A program made the position numbers and the translations under genes. Under the pieces are notes generated by a model. That model was not told the DNA's origin, did not search any database, and saw only the letters and a list, made by a program, of their open reading frames with translations. Source: Paragorgia papillata (Eukaryota > Cnidaria > Anthozoa > Scleralcyonacea > Coralliidae). From it: a stretch of 64,000 bases of DNA. The stretch spans positions 992,001 through 1,056,000 of the forward strand of contig JAWNZC010000001.1 in assembly GCA_035771165.1 (NCBI GenBank), read 5' to 3'. Of the stretch, positions 49,364 through 61,868 are shown in pieces (the first letter of the stretch is position 1; each line of letters begins with the position of its first letter).

Positions 49364-50923
49364 GACAAAATAATTAGTAATATATCAATTATCACCTTTC
49401 ATGTTTACCGCTGTTTATGTTTTCAATGGGCATGTACAAGTTAACGAAACCGTTGACCTAAACAACACTTCAGCCTGCAGGCTTACGTACTGCAAACAGA
49501 TAGCCACAGTGGTTTTAGCGATCTTCGCGCGAGATTCAAACACTGTATGACGAGTCAACGAAATATTTGTGTACTGTAATGCACTTATAATTCATATAAA
49601 TAACTAATTTAATACTGTTTACTACTTTAAATTGGAAGAATACTTTTTAAATAAAGTTATATAGACTCTATACAGAATACTTTGTGGAAACTATTGGGGA
49701 GAAGAAAATGCGAAAGGCCACTCGCCCTGTTTATCCGCCATGATTGCTTTTGTTTGTTTTCAAACTTGTCAGGCACTCAGGTCCTGAACCCTCGACGGGG
49801 GGCCCTTTATACGCTCGCTCCATGTTTAATGCATTTTGGTAAATGGTGCCGATTCCTTAAATGTTGTGTTGTCCGATGAGAGAAAGGAAATGCGTTTGCC
49901 AATTGATGTTGGTAGCTCTTTTAAAATGCTAGATGGGTGGTTTGTTTGTTTACATACAATGGATCGTCATTGGGCTTTCTACTGTATAAGGCTTGTATTT
50001 TCCGTTTTGAAGGTCGAAAGTAACATCTAACAAGTTTACCACATGTAAATTTGTCTGGGCTGTTATTTTGAGGCCGAGCTGTTCGAAAATTTGAAATTAC
50101 CAATCCGTCATCTCTATATAGGCCGACATTTTATTTGCCAAACTTTTTTCCAAGGCTGTTTAAAATAAAAAGGCCAACCAGTTGGCAAATTTCGGCGCCG
50201 TGATAGCTACCCATGGTGACGTCAAATAAATCTTGGCTGTCTTTTTAATCCATGGTTTTTCTTTGCTGAAAAGGAGTGATTTTCTCGCATGTTTAATAAC
50301 TGTAATTTCATCGCTGTCTATATTTGTCAAAATTCTGGCCGAAGATAATGCGTGGTCCAGTAGGTTTTCAGATATTGATGGCTGGAAATCGACAATGTCA
50401 AATGAAATAAAAGTGTCTATTTTTTCCGTTGATATTATTAAACCATTCGATTACATTTTGTGTGTTTCTCCATTGATTTGCTTTCGAAATTCTTCTCAAT
50501 TCGGTATTTACAATTTATTCTGTCAAGAATTACTTTGCTAAATTTTCCAGATTCGCTTTTTGCTGGGTTATGCATGTGTCATCGGCTTCCCCGAGGGGAG
50601 GGGGGACCCCGGGCTGACTGGGGCAAATGTGGGGACATTTAAGGCGAATTGATGAAGAAAATGACCCGTGACCCTCGGGGAAATCGCACTTTTGTTAGAA
50701 ATTGCCCGTGTACTGGGAGAATATACGGAGAATTGTAATTGTGCCCTCACACATTTTTAATTGGTCAGCAGTAATTGAAGTTGATACATCATGTAGTAAA
50801 AGTCTTCTGACACAATTGATGCGCGTATTCGCCATTTGTAAAACGTGTTTGGTTGACTTTAAAATTATTTTCAATCCAATTCCATCTAATATATAAAACT
50901 GTACGACTTTAAAATTAAAAAGT
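49364..50923. promoter_or_regulatory. Divergent intergenic region
   Basis: About 1.56 kb separates the start codons of the nine-exon gene (-) and the CIDE-N gene (+). No ORF is supported. A GC-rich patch occurs at about 50,585-50,690 (GGGGAGGGGGGACCCCGGG). Confidence 0.4.
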
Positions 50924-52611
50924 ATGTTTTTGAAAGTATGGGGAAACAACAGAAAGAAGGCAGTTGTGGCCGAAAACTTCGAGGAGTTGTTGAAGAAAGG
51001 TATGTTTTTATTAAGTTTCTACAATTTACATATTCGTGATATTGTAATTTTTGAATATTTAAATTTTAGATATAAATAAATACAATATTTATAAGGTCGT
51101 TTGACTTCCGACTGATTCTTTTTGTTGTATTTTCTATACGTATGGTCAACTAGGAAAAGAGAAACTTGAAATGAGCGACTGTGAAACGGTAAAAGTGTTC
51201 CTAAACGACGGAACAGAAATCGATGACAACGAAACCCTCAAGTGTTGTTCTGATGGAACAGTTGTTCAGTTTGTTGATACTTCAAGTATCAATGTTGAGG
51301 AAAAACAAATTGCCAATGTAAAAGAACCAGCTTTATCTTCAAATCATGGTACGTATTTCAATGACAATATATAGGTAGTGTTTAAATTATATGTTTTCAA
51401 ATCTCTAATGATTGTGATGTTTTTGTGTGTACTGTATTAATAAGACTATTAAAGTTCAAAGATATTAAATGTGACATACATATACTGATATGGTAAGGGT
51501 GCACAACACCTCTGCTGGTTGGTGGTGGCCAAATAGGGGGGGGGGGGCAGAGATGGGGGTGGTATTAAATTGTCTTATCAAATCCATGTATGAAATATAC
51601 TGGGGAGAACTACAATTACATCTGGATTTATGAATACCGTGGCTGATGCTGAACCCAAATTTATGAAATATACAAATGTTTAAGAAATACTATTAAAAAC
51701 ATACAGCTGTCAGTTAATATTGCAATAAGAACTATTTAATGTGTATGCTTATTGGACTATTCCATTATTATCCTTATTATCCATACCCCCCTGTCAAAGA
51801 TAGCTGGAATTCTTCAGGGGTACCTCCATTTTTGGCTGGAATTCTCAGTGGTACCAGTATATAATTAAGCTGGAATTCTTCTGGGGTTACATCAATTTTA
51901 AACATGGATACACTTACTGTAGATGACAATTTCTTCAAGGGTATACCCAAAAATGATCAAAATCATCCTGGGGTGAATTCTAAATATGTTGGATTTCTTC
52001 AGGAGCTTGTTAAATTTACTAAAATCTTCAAGGTGTATTAAGTCCCTGTTTTTAACATGTGTATCCTCGACATGCCTTGGTATGTAGTAATGTAGCATTA
52101 CTGTAAATGTTTATAAGTTAATTGTAATGTAATATTTGTTATGTTGTTTAAAAGTTATTGTTATATCTTTTAGCAAATACCAAGACTGGAAAGAAAAAAC
52201 AAATGACATTGACCATGCTGAACAATAAGATTTCTCTTGGCCCTGAAATAGCAGAGGTATAGTACATAAAATATTAAATAAAACTATTATAATTCAGCAT
52301 TGTAAATTTTTGCAACAGAGCTGTGGTGTTATTTGATGGGCAGGCCAAATCAAATAGAAACTAATCTAGTATTCACTTATAGAAGTAATGTACTATGCAA
52401 GAAAAATCTTTTGTTGATTTTAGTCATCTTGAAAAGCTGCATTTATTTACACTATTACATAACGCCTTTCTAAATTACTGTCATTTAATTTACTGAATTT
52501 GATCAGATGCTATTGAAAATAAATTTCTATTTCACATTCATGAATTTGAATTAAATTCAATCACTAGTTAGTAACAGTAAGATATAATTTCATGGCAACC
52601 AGGCAATAAAT

Positions 52612-52710
52612 CAGTCATATTTACGCCACTCTGGTTTATAACAATTATGAACGTTGTGAACTGTATGAACTTCTTTAAGTTACAGTTCACGAGTGGCGTT
52701 AATATGACTG
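52612..52710. repeat. Short inverted-repeat element
   Basis: CAGTCATATTTACGCCACTC and GAGTGGCGTTAATATGACTG form 20-bp arms with one mismatch, about 60 bp apart, in an intron of the CIDE-N gene. Confidence 0.75.
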
Positions 52711-53218
52711 ACTAGCTAGTATTATTAATATTCTGATAGGTTGAATTTTAATGTTTGTAACCGTTTCTGTAATCTAAAACCAATTTTTGCAAATATATAC
52801 AACAATCAACATACTCTGTAAAATATTTTAAAATGCTTGGAAGATGTTGTGCTGTTAGCCTGCTCGCAGCCTGAATTTAAAGCTGTAAACAACAAAAAGT
52901 TGGCTTTAAATAAATATATATTATTATACTTTTTACAAATTAGTTTAATAAGCTGAATTTCGTCGTTTTTCCCCACCAATTTCCAAGACGCATTTTAACT
53001 TTAACACATGTATCTCAGTCAATATTGCACGGAAATTCATAAATGACAATACAATAAAACTTACTTTGACAATATAAAACAGCGAAACTAAGTTACACCA
53101 TACATTTTTTATTTTCACATACTGATGTATGCATGCTGTATTCATAGACTGAACAACAAAGCAACAACGTCGAAGCAGTGCTAAATATGTCAGAATCCGA
53201 GTTTCTTGATAAAAGCAA

Positions 53219-53253
53219 GATATTTGGTAGTTGAAAACAACTTACCAAATATC
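53219..53253 (+). repeat. Hairpin inside exon containing a premature stop
   Basis: GATATTTGGTA pairs with TACCAAATATC; the in-frame TGA lies in the loop side of the stem. Confidence 0.7.
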
Positions 53254-56200
53254 AAGAAGCTGTAAACGAGGCCAGCTACAATTTATGTAAAAATGATGGG
53301 TCCCTTTTGATGAATAAAGGGAAATTGCTACAAATAGCAAGGGAGAAGGTTCATAATAATGGGTACAATTATGCAAAAAGAGTTTCAAGATCTCAAGTGT
53401 TTGGTTTCAGTGAAAAGAAGGCCAAGAGGGCGTATGTGCATCAGGAAGTCAGGGAAGCAAGAATAATTGAGCTTTCTGAAGGTATTTCAAGCCAAGTGGA
53501 AACAATCAAATTCCTGCAGCAACAGAAGGTGAAGTATTCTAATACAGAGAAATTTTTAGAAGCTGCCGAAATAAATAAAAGTATTCTTGAAGAAAGTAAG
53601 AAGAAGAGGAAATTCGAATTAGAATTGGAAAAGATGAAAGCTAAGAAAGCTAGATCTGTGGCACATAGTATGAAAAAGAAACCAAAGTCATCTTCACAAA
53701 ACAAGATTACCTTAGACGACTCTACAGAGGGGGATACTGACATAATAGAATCTTCTGCCGAGGAGTCTTCGTCACAGATAAGTCGTGATCCATTACTCCC
53801 TCCTTTGACGAGATGCAATGCAGCCACACCAGAGAGCTTAAGAGCATTTTGTTCTTCCAGCGAGCCCCAGTCTCCCAGAAATGATTCGGTTGATACTACA
53901 ATAAGTGTTGAGCAAAGCAACAAGTCCCCTCTTCTGCGGATAACAAAAGCCAAGACGGTGATTTTGATATAAGTCGTGCATTCAATGATGAACCTACTTT
54001 TTAAGCTTAACGAGTCCTGCAGATGAACCAAATACTGAAAAATTAACGGCTGCAGGAATTAATGAAACATATACGAGATATACAAAGTACTTTAAGAAGA
54101 ACTTAACAGACGGTGTTAAGAAAACTGAAAATTTATATTTGTCACATATTCGTGATCTTTCATTGGCGGAGTTTATTGTTGCATGTAAAGAATATTGTCG
54201 GATAAAGCATAGTCAATCAAAGTGTAACCTGTGTGCGCCGCTGATAACATTCGCAAACGAGTTGTTGGAACATTGTGTTGTTCCGCTGTCAGAATGCTTT
54301 CGGAAAATCTTCAGTCAAGAGTACAAGTCGGAGAAAGCTATTCGACGAATAATGCAACTTCCGATAGTTGTTTTTAGAGTAAACCAGAAACTTTTTGTTG
54401 CAGAATACAGTCCAGACATGAATTACGAAAAGTTTATGAAGTTTTTCAACTTGCTTGTTCCAGACAAAACGATGGCAAAAGGAATTTCCAGGGAAACTCT
54501 GAAAATGTTGTGTGATCTATCTTCTAGTGAAAAAGCTAAAAAGCTAATCAGATTTGCAGCTTCATCTCATATTTCAGCAACTAAGGCAAAGAAGGAATTT
54601 GGTATTTCAGATCTTGTAAAGTTAAGAAAGGAAGTTGCTGATGCAGTGGAACAATATCGTGACTGTGGTGCAACTTTGTAGTGTTCACAATAAAAGAAAA
54701 CTATCAAGCAAGAGGTACTGGGGGGCTGCAAAGATTGTTTCGAGGAGAGCTAGGAAGGGCTTTAATGTAAAACTGAATGTTGATGCGAAGTGGATTATAT
54801 TGAGTTAAGAAATGGATTGGATAAAGTGGTCATCAATCGTGATGATGCAGCTGGATTTCGACTGGACACCACATTTACTCATAAGCAGCATCCGGTTTTG
54901 CAAGATAATTCAAACGCTGAACTGACAACACGGACTGATTTTCTGAACAAATATTCATCACTACTTCAAACTACCTCGTATCTTTTCATGGGAACTGAAA
55001 ATACACCTGTTACTTGTGTTGGTGTAGTCAAACCAGAAAAAATCTATCCTAAACACCCGGGACAACACGCTGCAGATTTGAATATGCTCAGTTCACATGC
55101 TGAGGTAAAGCCATTGATGGAAGGGAAGAAGATTGAATGCATTCGTGGTGACGGCGCAATGGATGAAAATCCTTCTCTTCAAGAAGTTCAATTTCAGTGG
55201 ACTGAAAGACACTTTAAGCAAGAGACACTGTGCACAATTGTAACATCAAGGTATAGTGGTGGCAGCTATCTAAATAAAGTTGAACTTCAAAATGGCTGCT
55301 TAGCACTTGGTCATTCCAATATTTTCATTCCTTCCACTATACACATGGGTCAAACATGGATGCTGATGGAAAACTTTGCCGCGAAAAACTGAAGAAAAAC
55401 TTGGATGCTGCCGCTGACGTTTACATCAACACTGTTTCTGGAACGCCATGTTTTGGTACCCAAATTCACCTCGTAAAAGGAGCTACAGATGAAGTGAGTG
55501 AGTTGTATTGTGATCGTCGGTCGAAACTTTTCACGTTTTTGAGAGGTTCTAAGAAAGCTAATGAAAATCTTCGACAATCTTATCCACAAGATTTCCAATA
55601 TTTTTCTGAAATATGGGAAATACGTAAACGGCATATGGTACCTGAATTGCCAACGAACTATCTCTTTATGCTTTTACCATGTTACCATCCACAATGCTCG
55701 CACCCAGAATGCACTAAGGGGAAACCTTTGGTAGAACCTACTTGGTATCCTGGAGGGCCACCTCTTTCTTTCCTACCGTTACCTATTCCAGATCCACGTA
55801 GACCCTGGGGAGGGCCCTGCGACAAATGTATTAATGTCTGCAGAGGTCATTTTTTGAAACCTGAAGATCATATCAAGTTGGTAAAGGAGAAAAGAACGGT
55901 TTCATGTCAACCACCAAGAGGTCTAATTGAGCAGTATGTCAATGAAACGGAGAACATTTGCCAAGAACACGTGGATAATCTTGCCAAGACCCATTTGCTC
56001 TCCCTTGAAGATGCTAAAATCTGTGTTCAGCATTTTGTGACAAAGAAAGAGAGAAAGGAAAGAAATGGGAAAAAAAGAAGTGCAAAAAAGAAGAAGCCGA
56101 TGACGGATACTGAGGAACAACCTGAACATAGTAGTCCAGATCAAGTTTATTGCATCTGTAGGAAAGAAGAAGACGGTCTTATGATACAATGTGACAGCTG

Positions 56201-56300
56201 TGATGAATGGTTCCACGGTGATTATATCAGTGTTACACAGGAAGAAGCAGACCTTATGGAAAACTATTTTTGTGCTCTATGTTTGGAAGACACAGTTTAA

Positions 56301-57216
56301 AGTGTTCATGCAACGAAATTTCACCCCACATTTTTATGATTACATTGAAACCACCACTTAAGATGACCATACAACTTTTATACATACTGTACCCTCAATG
56401 AAAACCACTCTCGTAGAAACTCATGAAAACCGTGATGTCATAAGTGGAATATTTGTGAGATATCTCGAAAATGACGCAAGCTTAACCAAATTCTACCAAA
56501 GAAGTTGTGTGGTCATTTTAAGTGGTCTTTCCAATGCAATCATAAAAAAGTATGATGTAATTTCGTTACAAAAACACTTAATAGGATGATTTCGAGTGCA
56601 ATTTGGATAAAACGTACATAAATGTTTTTCAAAAATAATCAATGTAGAATGTTTGAGATGAGTAAAATATTTTGAACTTACAAACTTCAGCAAAGAGTCC
56701 ATGCACCCGTATTAAACCTCTTCGCTGCTAGTGGTTTATTACCGTTTTCCCTTTGTACGTTGAATATTTTTGAGTCACTCATGTGCATGTTTTATCCACA
56801 TTGAATGAGAAGTCGTGCTATTAAATATTTATATTATAAATATTTAATAGCACGACTTCTCATTCAATGTGGATAAAACATGGACTGTTTTCCGAAAATT
56901 TTAAAATTTTATAGCCATATCGAACTTTTCCCCTTGTGCACTCTAAACTGTCTGCAAACATCTTCACCTTTTTGCTATAATTGTTTTTACATTACTAATG
57001 ATTTGGAAGTTTTACTCAACCATGTAAGAACTTCCAATGAACTTAAGTCTGCATTTTCGTCCAAACTTGTGGAGGTCCAGGAAATGTGCCCCCCCCCAAA
57101 AAAATATAAAAAAATATGTCATCTGCACTCTGCAAGTTCAGATTTCCTAGGAAATGTGCCCCCTCCTACAGTACCTTCGAAAATGTGGCCCCCATACTCT
57201 ATACTCTTATCTGTAG
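56301..57216. other. Gene-free stretch next to the BEL 3' half
   Basis: It contains a 97-bp perfect palindrome and C-rich tracts (GAAATGTGCCCCCC twice, at about 57,083 and 57,153). No ORF is supported. Confidence 0.65.
56786..56882. repeat. 97-bp palindrome
   Basis: CATGTTTTATCCACATTGAA begins an arm of about 46 bp that is mirrored exactly by the second arm ending at 56,882, around an AT-rich centre. It lies about 340 bp from the proposed inversion breakpoint. Confidence 0.9.
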
Positions 57217-59700
57217 TTGCTGACAGTGTTTGGAGACAACCTCAAAGTTGAGAATGTTTACATACTTCCAGACTTAAATCAGTCAGCGCGAGTACTACCA
57301 GGAGAAGTCGACGTATCACAGCATCGTCACTTACAAGATCTGGGATTTCCCGACGTTAGTCTTAAGCATGTCTCAGTTTTGGTAGGAAGCAACTTACCAA
57401 TGGCACACCTTCAGAGAGAGGTAAGAGCGCCAGAAGACAAGAGCAATGGTCTATACGCATACAGATTTCCACTCGGATGGATTCTTTCTGGTTCCCTCGA
57501 CACCAATGGCAGTAAAACAAGTTCGGTCAACTTCGTTTCATTAGACCAGAACCTCAATGATCAAGTGGAACGCTTTTTGGCAGTTGAAGATTACAGCGCA
57601 GTAATGAGGAAGGAGAAATCCCTGTCAGTGGAAGACAAGCGCGCCCTACAAATCATTCAAGACACAACTCAATTCGAAGACGGACATTACCAAGTTGGCC
57701 TGTTATGGAAGGAAGATGAGCCTCGTTTACCAAATAATCGAGCTATGGCTGAAAGGTGACTAGAGTCAACGCGACGACGTTTGGCGGGACCCGAAAATGA
57801 AGAATTAGCGGGTAAATATCGAGCCGTAATGACGGATTACATTAAAAAAGGGTATGCACGTCGACTTAGTCCAGAAGAAAGTGCTAAAAACGGCCCAAAA
57901 TGCTGGTATTTACCTCAACCCCCATAACAAACCCCCATAAACCGGATAAAGTTCGAATAGTTTTCGACGCCGCAGCAGAATTTGAAGGGACGTCCCTCAA
58001 CAAACATCTTCTGCATGGCCCTGACATGACAAACAGCTTGACAGGAGTATTGTTACATTTCCGACAACGCAGTGTTGGCATGGCTGAAGCTATGTTCCAT
58101 CAGGTGCAAGTTCAAAAGCAAGATCAAGACGCCTTATGACTTCTGTGGTGGACAGATAGCCACACAGACTCACCCGATGTCTACTTATGCAAGTACATAT
58201 ATTCGGAGCTACCTCGTCCCCTTGCGTCGCCAACTCCACTCTGCGACGGACCGCCATCGATAATGCTGAAAATTTTGATAAGGAAGTCCTCAAAGCGATA
58301 AACACTAATTTCTATGTTGACGATAGTGTGCCTTCCTGCAACGATCCCGACTCAGCCGTACGATTGGCCACTGGAATGATGGATATGCTGAATCAAGGTG
58401 GTTTCCACTTGACGAAATTCACGTCGAACAGCAAGCTGTCTGCCATTCCGGCTGAGAGAAGATCGTCGCCTAACTTAAATCTTGATCTAGATGAACTGCC
58501 AATAGAGAGAGCCTTGGGAGTGCGGTGGTTGGTGGAAACGGACGAGATAGGATTCCAAATTCGAGATTTAAAACGTCCAGAAACCAAACATGGAATATTA
58601 TCCACAATCTGCTCTGTATACGACCCACTCGGAATAGCTGCCCCGGTTGACGCTTTCTGCAAGAGCAATTATACAACACTTGTGGAAGGCAAAAGTTAAT
58701 TGGGACGATCCACTAGATCCTCAGACATCGCAGACATGGAACAGATGGAATCAACTGGCATCGTTATCAAATATTCGCATCCCACGCTGCTATATCTCGC
58801 CTGAGATGGATTCATCTCAATGTCACCTGCAACTGCACCACTTCTCCGACGCCTCTGAGGTTGGCTACGGCACGTGTTCGTATTTGCGAGTTGAATATCC
58901 CGACGCTACTATTCCATGTGCGTTCATCATTGGCAAATCTCGAAACGCTCCAGTCAAATTTACGAGCATCCCCAGATTAGAACTGCAGGCTGCCGTTCTG
59001 GCAACACGCATGAACACAATGCTGGAAGAGGAACTAACTCTTTCCATTAAGAAGACCGTGTGTTGGACTGGCGAAATAGTGCTGCACTATCTCAGGAACA
59101 AAAACCACCGTTTTCAAACCTATGTGGCCAACCGAATTGGGGAAATTAAGGAAAACTCGCAAGCGGAAGAACGGAGGCACATTCCAGGAGTAATGAATCC
59201 CGCAGACGACGTATCGCGAGGCCTGGATCCGTCATAGCTGTCCCCGAAACACCGTTGGCTGCGCGGCCCCGAGTTCTTGTGGCATCCCGAAGCTTCCTGG
59301 CCCAACGCAGACCTAGCTTCAGTCTCAGACTACCAACTGGAACTACGGAAGGAAAGCAACCTATATTCCTCAACTGTCGTAACACAGACGGAGTCAAGCG
59401 AAGTAAACGAATCAACCTCCAAGGGTAAGCTTCATCAAATAATTGACCGCTGTTCAGACTGGTCGCAGCTAAAGCAAAGAATAGCTTGGCTGATCGGATT
59501 TACGCAATTTATTCGTGATCGTAACAGTCTGAAGAACGGAGGGCTTTTGCCCGAAGATTACGAAGCTGCCACCAACGCAATTGCAAAGGTTATTCAAAAG
59601 GAAGTGTATGGAAGTGAAATTTCAGATCTCTAAGAGGTGGACGACCCGTTAACTACCAGCAAGATTGCCAACTTAAATCCTATTCTCGACGACCATGGCA
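57217..59700 (+). pseudogene. BEL pol: end of protease region, reverse transcriptase, RNase H
   Basis: 57,217-57,759 carries the VLVGSNLPMAHLQREVR segment that ends the DUF1758 region, then the start of reverse transcriptase. 58,187-58,699 has the NFYVDDSV active-site motif with both aspartates. 58,647-59,237 has RNase H, with FSDAS and RLELQAA retained, but the third acidic site reads CWTGEIV in place of a TDS-type motif. At least four stops or frameshifts separate the pieces, so it is inactive. A linker towards the integrase follows up to the MITE. Confidence 0.85.
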
Positions 59701-60229
59701 TTAAAGTGCCACTAACCTCAAAAAATTTTTTTCGCAAATCTAAAAGCCCTTATTGAGTGAATTATGCCAGTTAATAAATTATTGGTATTGGACATTTCGT
59801 TGGTCTTCTGTAGACCACCAAAGTTGCATCTGCATGTCCCATGGCGGAGCAGGAAAGGGAATGGGTATATTCCTGGTGTTACGTCAGACAAGTCAAACAA
59901 GAACTCCTTTGAGCTCTGTCTGGTGAATACATAGAATTTTTTGGGTTGAAAACTCATTTTCCCAACTAACGCAATGTAAAATTTCTATGTATTCAGCAGA
60001 CAGAGCTCAAAGGAGTTCCTTGTTTGATTTGTCTGACGTCACACCAGGAATATACCCATTCCCTTTCCTGCTCCGCCATGGGACATGCAGATGCCAATTT
60101 TTGCAACTTTGGTGGACTACAGAAGACCAAAGAAATGTCCAATACCAATAATTTATTCACTGGCCTAATTCACTCAATAAGGGCTTTTAGATTTGCGAAA
60201 AAATTTTTTTGAGGTTAGTGGCACTTTAA
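59701..60229. mobile_element. TTAA-flanked foldback MITE (piggyBac-like)
   Basis: Long arms (AGTGCCACTAACCTCAAAAA at the left, its inverse at the right) extend over 200 bp each with a short centre. TTAA is present at both ends (59,701-59,704 and 60,226-60,229). It splits the BEL pol frame; BEL similarity resumes immediately on the right. Confidence 0.85.
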
Positions 60230-61440
60230 GAACGCTTCTGTGGATCACGATGCCAAGCATCAAATAATCCTCCTAAGGAATCACTACGTGTCCTCAGTCT
60301 TAGTGCTATATATCCACAAATCCATTGGGCACTTGGGACGTGAACATGTAATAGCCCAACTTCGACAGAAATTTTGGATTCCCCAAGTTAGAATGTTGGT
60401 TCTCTCAGTTCTTGGTGGATGTTTCAAATGTAAGAGGATCCATGCAAAACCAATGACACAGCAGATGGCACCTTTGCCAAAGGATCGTCTGACAGCCTAC
60501 TAACCTCCATTTACTTCTACTTGTATGGACATGTTTGGTCCTTTATATGTCAAGCACGGGAGAGGAACTGCCAAACACTAGGGTTGCTTGTTTACTTGCC
60601 TGACCACGCGTAGCATTAATTGAGAGTTGACGAACTCCCTTGAAACAGATGATTTCATAATGTGCCTGAGAAGATTTATCAACAGACGAGGTGAAGTTAT
60701 CGAGCTACGATGTGATAATGGGTCCAATTTTGTAGGTGCGGAACAAGAGTTCAAGGATGGTATGAATTCTTGGAATGATGACCGGATTACGAAGGAACTT
60801 GCGGAACAGGGATGTGAGTGGATGTTCCAATCTCCCACGGCCTCAAGTATGCCAGGAGTGTGGGAACGATTAGTTCGTTGCGTTAAAATGGTTTTGAAGT
60901 CAGTCATCGGTTCACACCTTGTCACCGACGTGGTCCTGCAAACTTTGTTTACCGAAGTGGAACGAATCTTGAACGGGAGAGCCCTTACCGCAAATTCTGA
61001 CGACCGAAACGACCTCCAACCACTCACGCCAGCTCACTTTAAAATGCAGCGAAAGGTTGTGCCCTTGCCACCTGGAGTTTTTACCAAGACTGATATATAT
61101 AGCAGAAAGAAGTGGAGGCAGATGCAATATTTAGCTAAGTTGTTTTGGGAGAGATGGTTGAAAGAATATCTTCCCACGCTACAAGTCAGGGGGAAATGGC
61201 AACGACGGAGAACGAACCTACAACCAGATGACCTCGTCCTACTCGTAGATGACAAAGTACCACGGGGAAGATGGAGCTTAGGACGAGTATAGGGGACATA
61301 CGCTGCTGGCCCTGATGGACTGGTGTGGACAGTGAAAGTTGAGGCGAAAGATTCTACCTATTTTCGACCTATCCAGAAGCTTTGTTTTCTAGAAAATGAC
61401 AAACAGGACAGTATTGGAACAAGTGACAAATCTTGAGACT
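60230..61440 (+). pseudogene. BEL pol: integrase
   Basis: 60,240-60,503 carries the zinc-binding H2C2 domain (HKSIGHLGREH ... CFKCKR). 60,627-61,292 carries the catalytic core with ELRCDNGSNFVG (Asp) and MPGVWERLVR (Glu), then the BEL-specific C-terminal domain (DUF5641-like, PDDLVLLVDDKVPRGRW). Stops at about 60,503 and 60,580, and loss of the region with the first catalytic Asp between them, break the frame. It would have inserted the retrotransposon cDNA. Confidence 0.85.
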
Positions 61441-61460
61441 CTGGACGTTACGTCGTCTGA

Positions 61461-61472
61461 AAGGGGGCGGGA
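61461..61472 (+). other. Polypurine tract
   Basis: AAGGGGGCGGGA directly precedes the 3' LTR and primes plus-strand synthesis in LTR elements. Confidence 0.7.
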
Positions 61473-61868
61473 TGTTTAGGATATAGTTTATTTCGTTGTC
61501 CACAGCATTCTGCAGCATGGGATTTAGTTATGCGACCACGCGGTCGTTGTGTTCTGCCACAAGATAAAACGTAAAGGAAACGTTTCGGACAAGAGTTTGA
61601 AAGTAAATGTGTTTGTAGAGGTTAAGTAATCTAAACTGGATACGAACAATTCTGTTGATATTAACTTTGAGAATTGCTGGCACAGATTGCAAGTACAGTT
61701 GCGAGCATAACGTAAATATTTTAGTGTTTGTAGTGAAAGTTATAGTGATGTAGTTTGCAGTGTAATTGTGTGCCTCATGTTATTTGTTATAGTTTTCACC
61801 ATTTTAAAATAAAAGGCAATGGGCAAATGACGCGTTGAAGAATGTGTCGCGTGCAGTTCGAATAAACA
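61473..61868 (+). repeat. BEL 3' LTR
   Basis: It starts TGTTTAGGATAT and ends AATAAACA, followed by ACACA. It contains AATAAAAGG and AATAAAC polyadenylation-like signals near its end and matches 38,860-39,264 in inverted orientation. Confidence 0.88.

Larger units (their letters stand above)
50924..56300 (+). pseudogene. CIDE-N / coiled-coil / transposase-like / PHD-finger gene, decayed
   Basis: Exons 50,924-50,999, 51,154-51,348 and 52,174-52,256 join in phase with GT-AG borders into exon 4 from 53,148. The first two encode a CIDE-N (CAD) domain (VWGNNRKKAVVAENFEELLKK, then VKVFLNDGTEIDDNE). Exon 4 has an in-frame TGA at 53,232 and then a basic coiled coil to 53,972. Frameshifted pieces follow: 54,004-54,681; 54,790-55,392, with a DDE-like CIRGDGAMDENPSLQEVQF; and 55,356-56,300, ending in a C4HC3 PHD finger (YCICRKEEDGLMIQCDSCDE). 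Proteins of this make-up recur in cnidarian genomes and look like an unnamed transposon family. At least one stop and three frameshifts make this copy inactive. Confidence 0.7.
57217..61868 (+). mobile_element. BEL/Pao LTR retrotransposon, 3' half (RT, RNase H, integrase, LTR)
   Basis: It begins within the protease/reverse-transcriptase linker with no gag or 5' LTR upstream and runs to a 396-bp 3' LTR. A TTAA-flanked foldback MITE interrupts it at 59,701-60,229. It starts about where the minus-strand half ends, and its LTR matches that of the minus-strand half. Confidence 0.85.
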
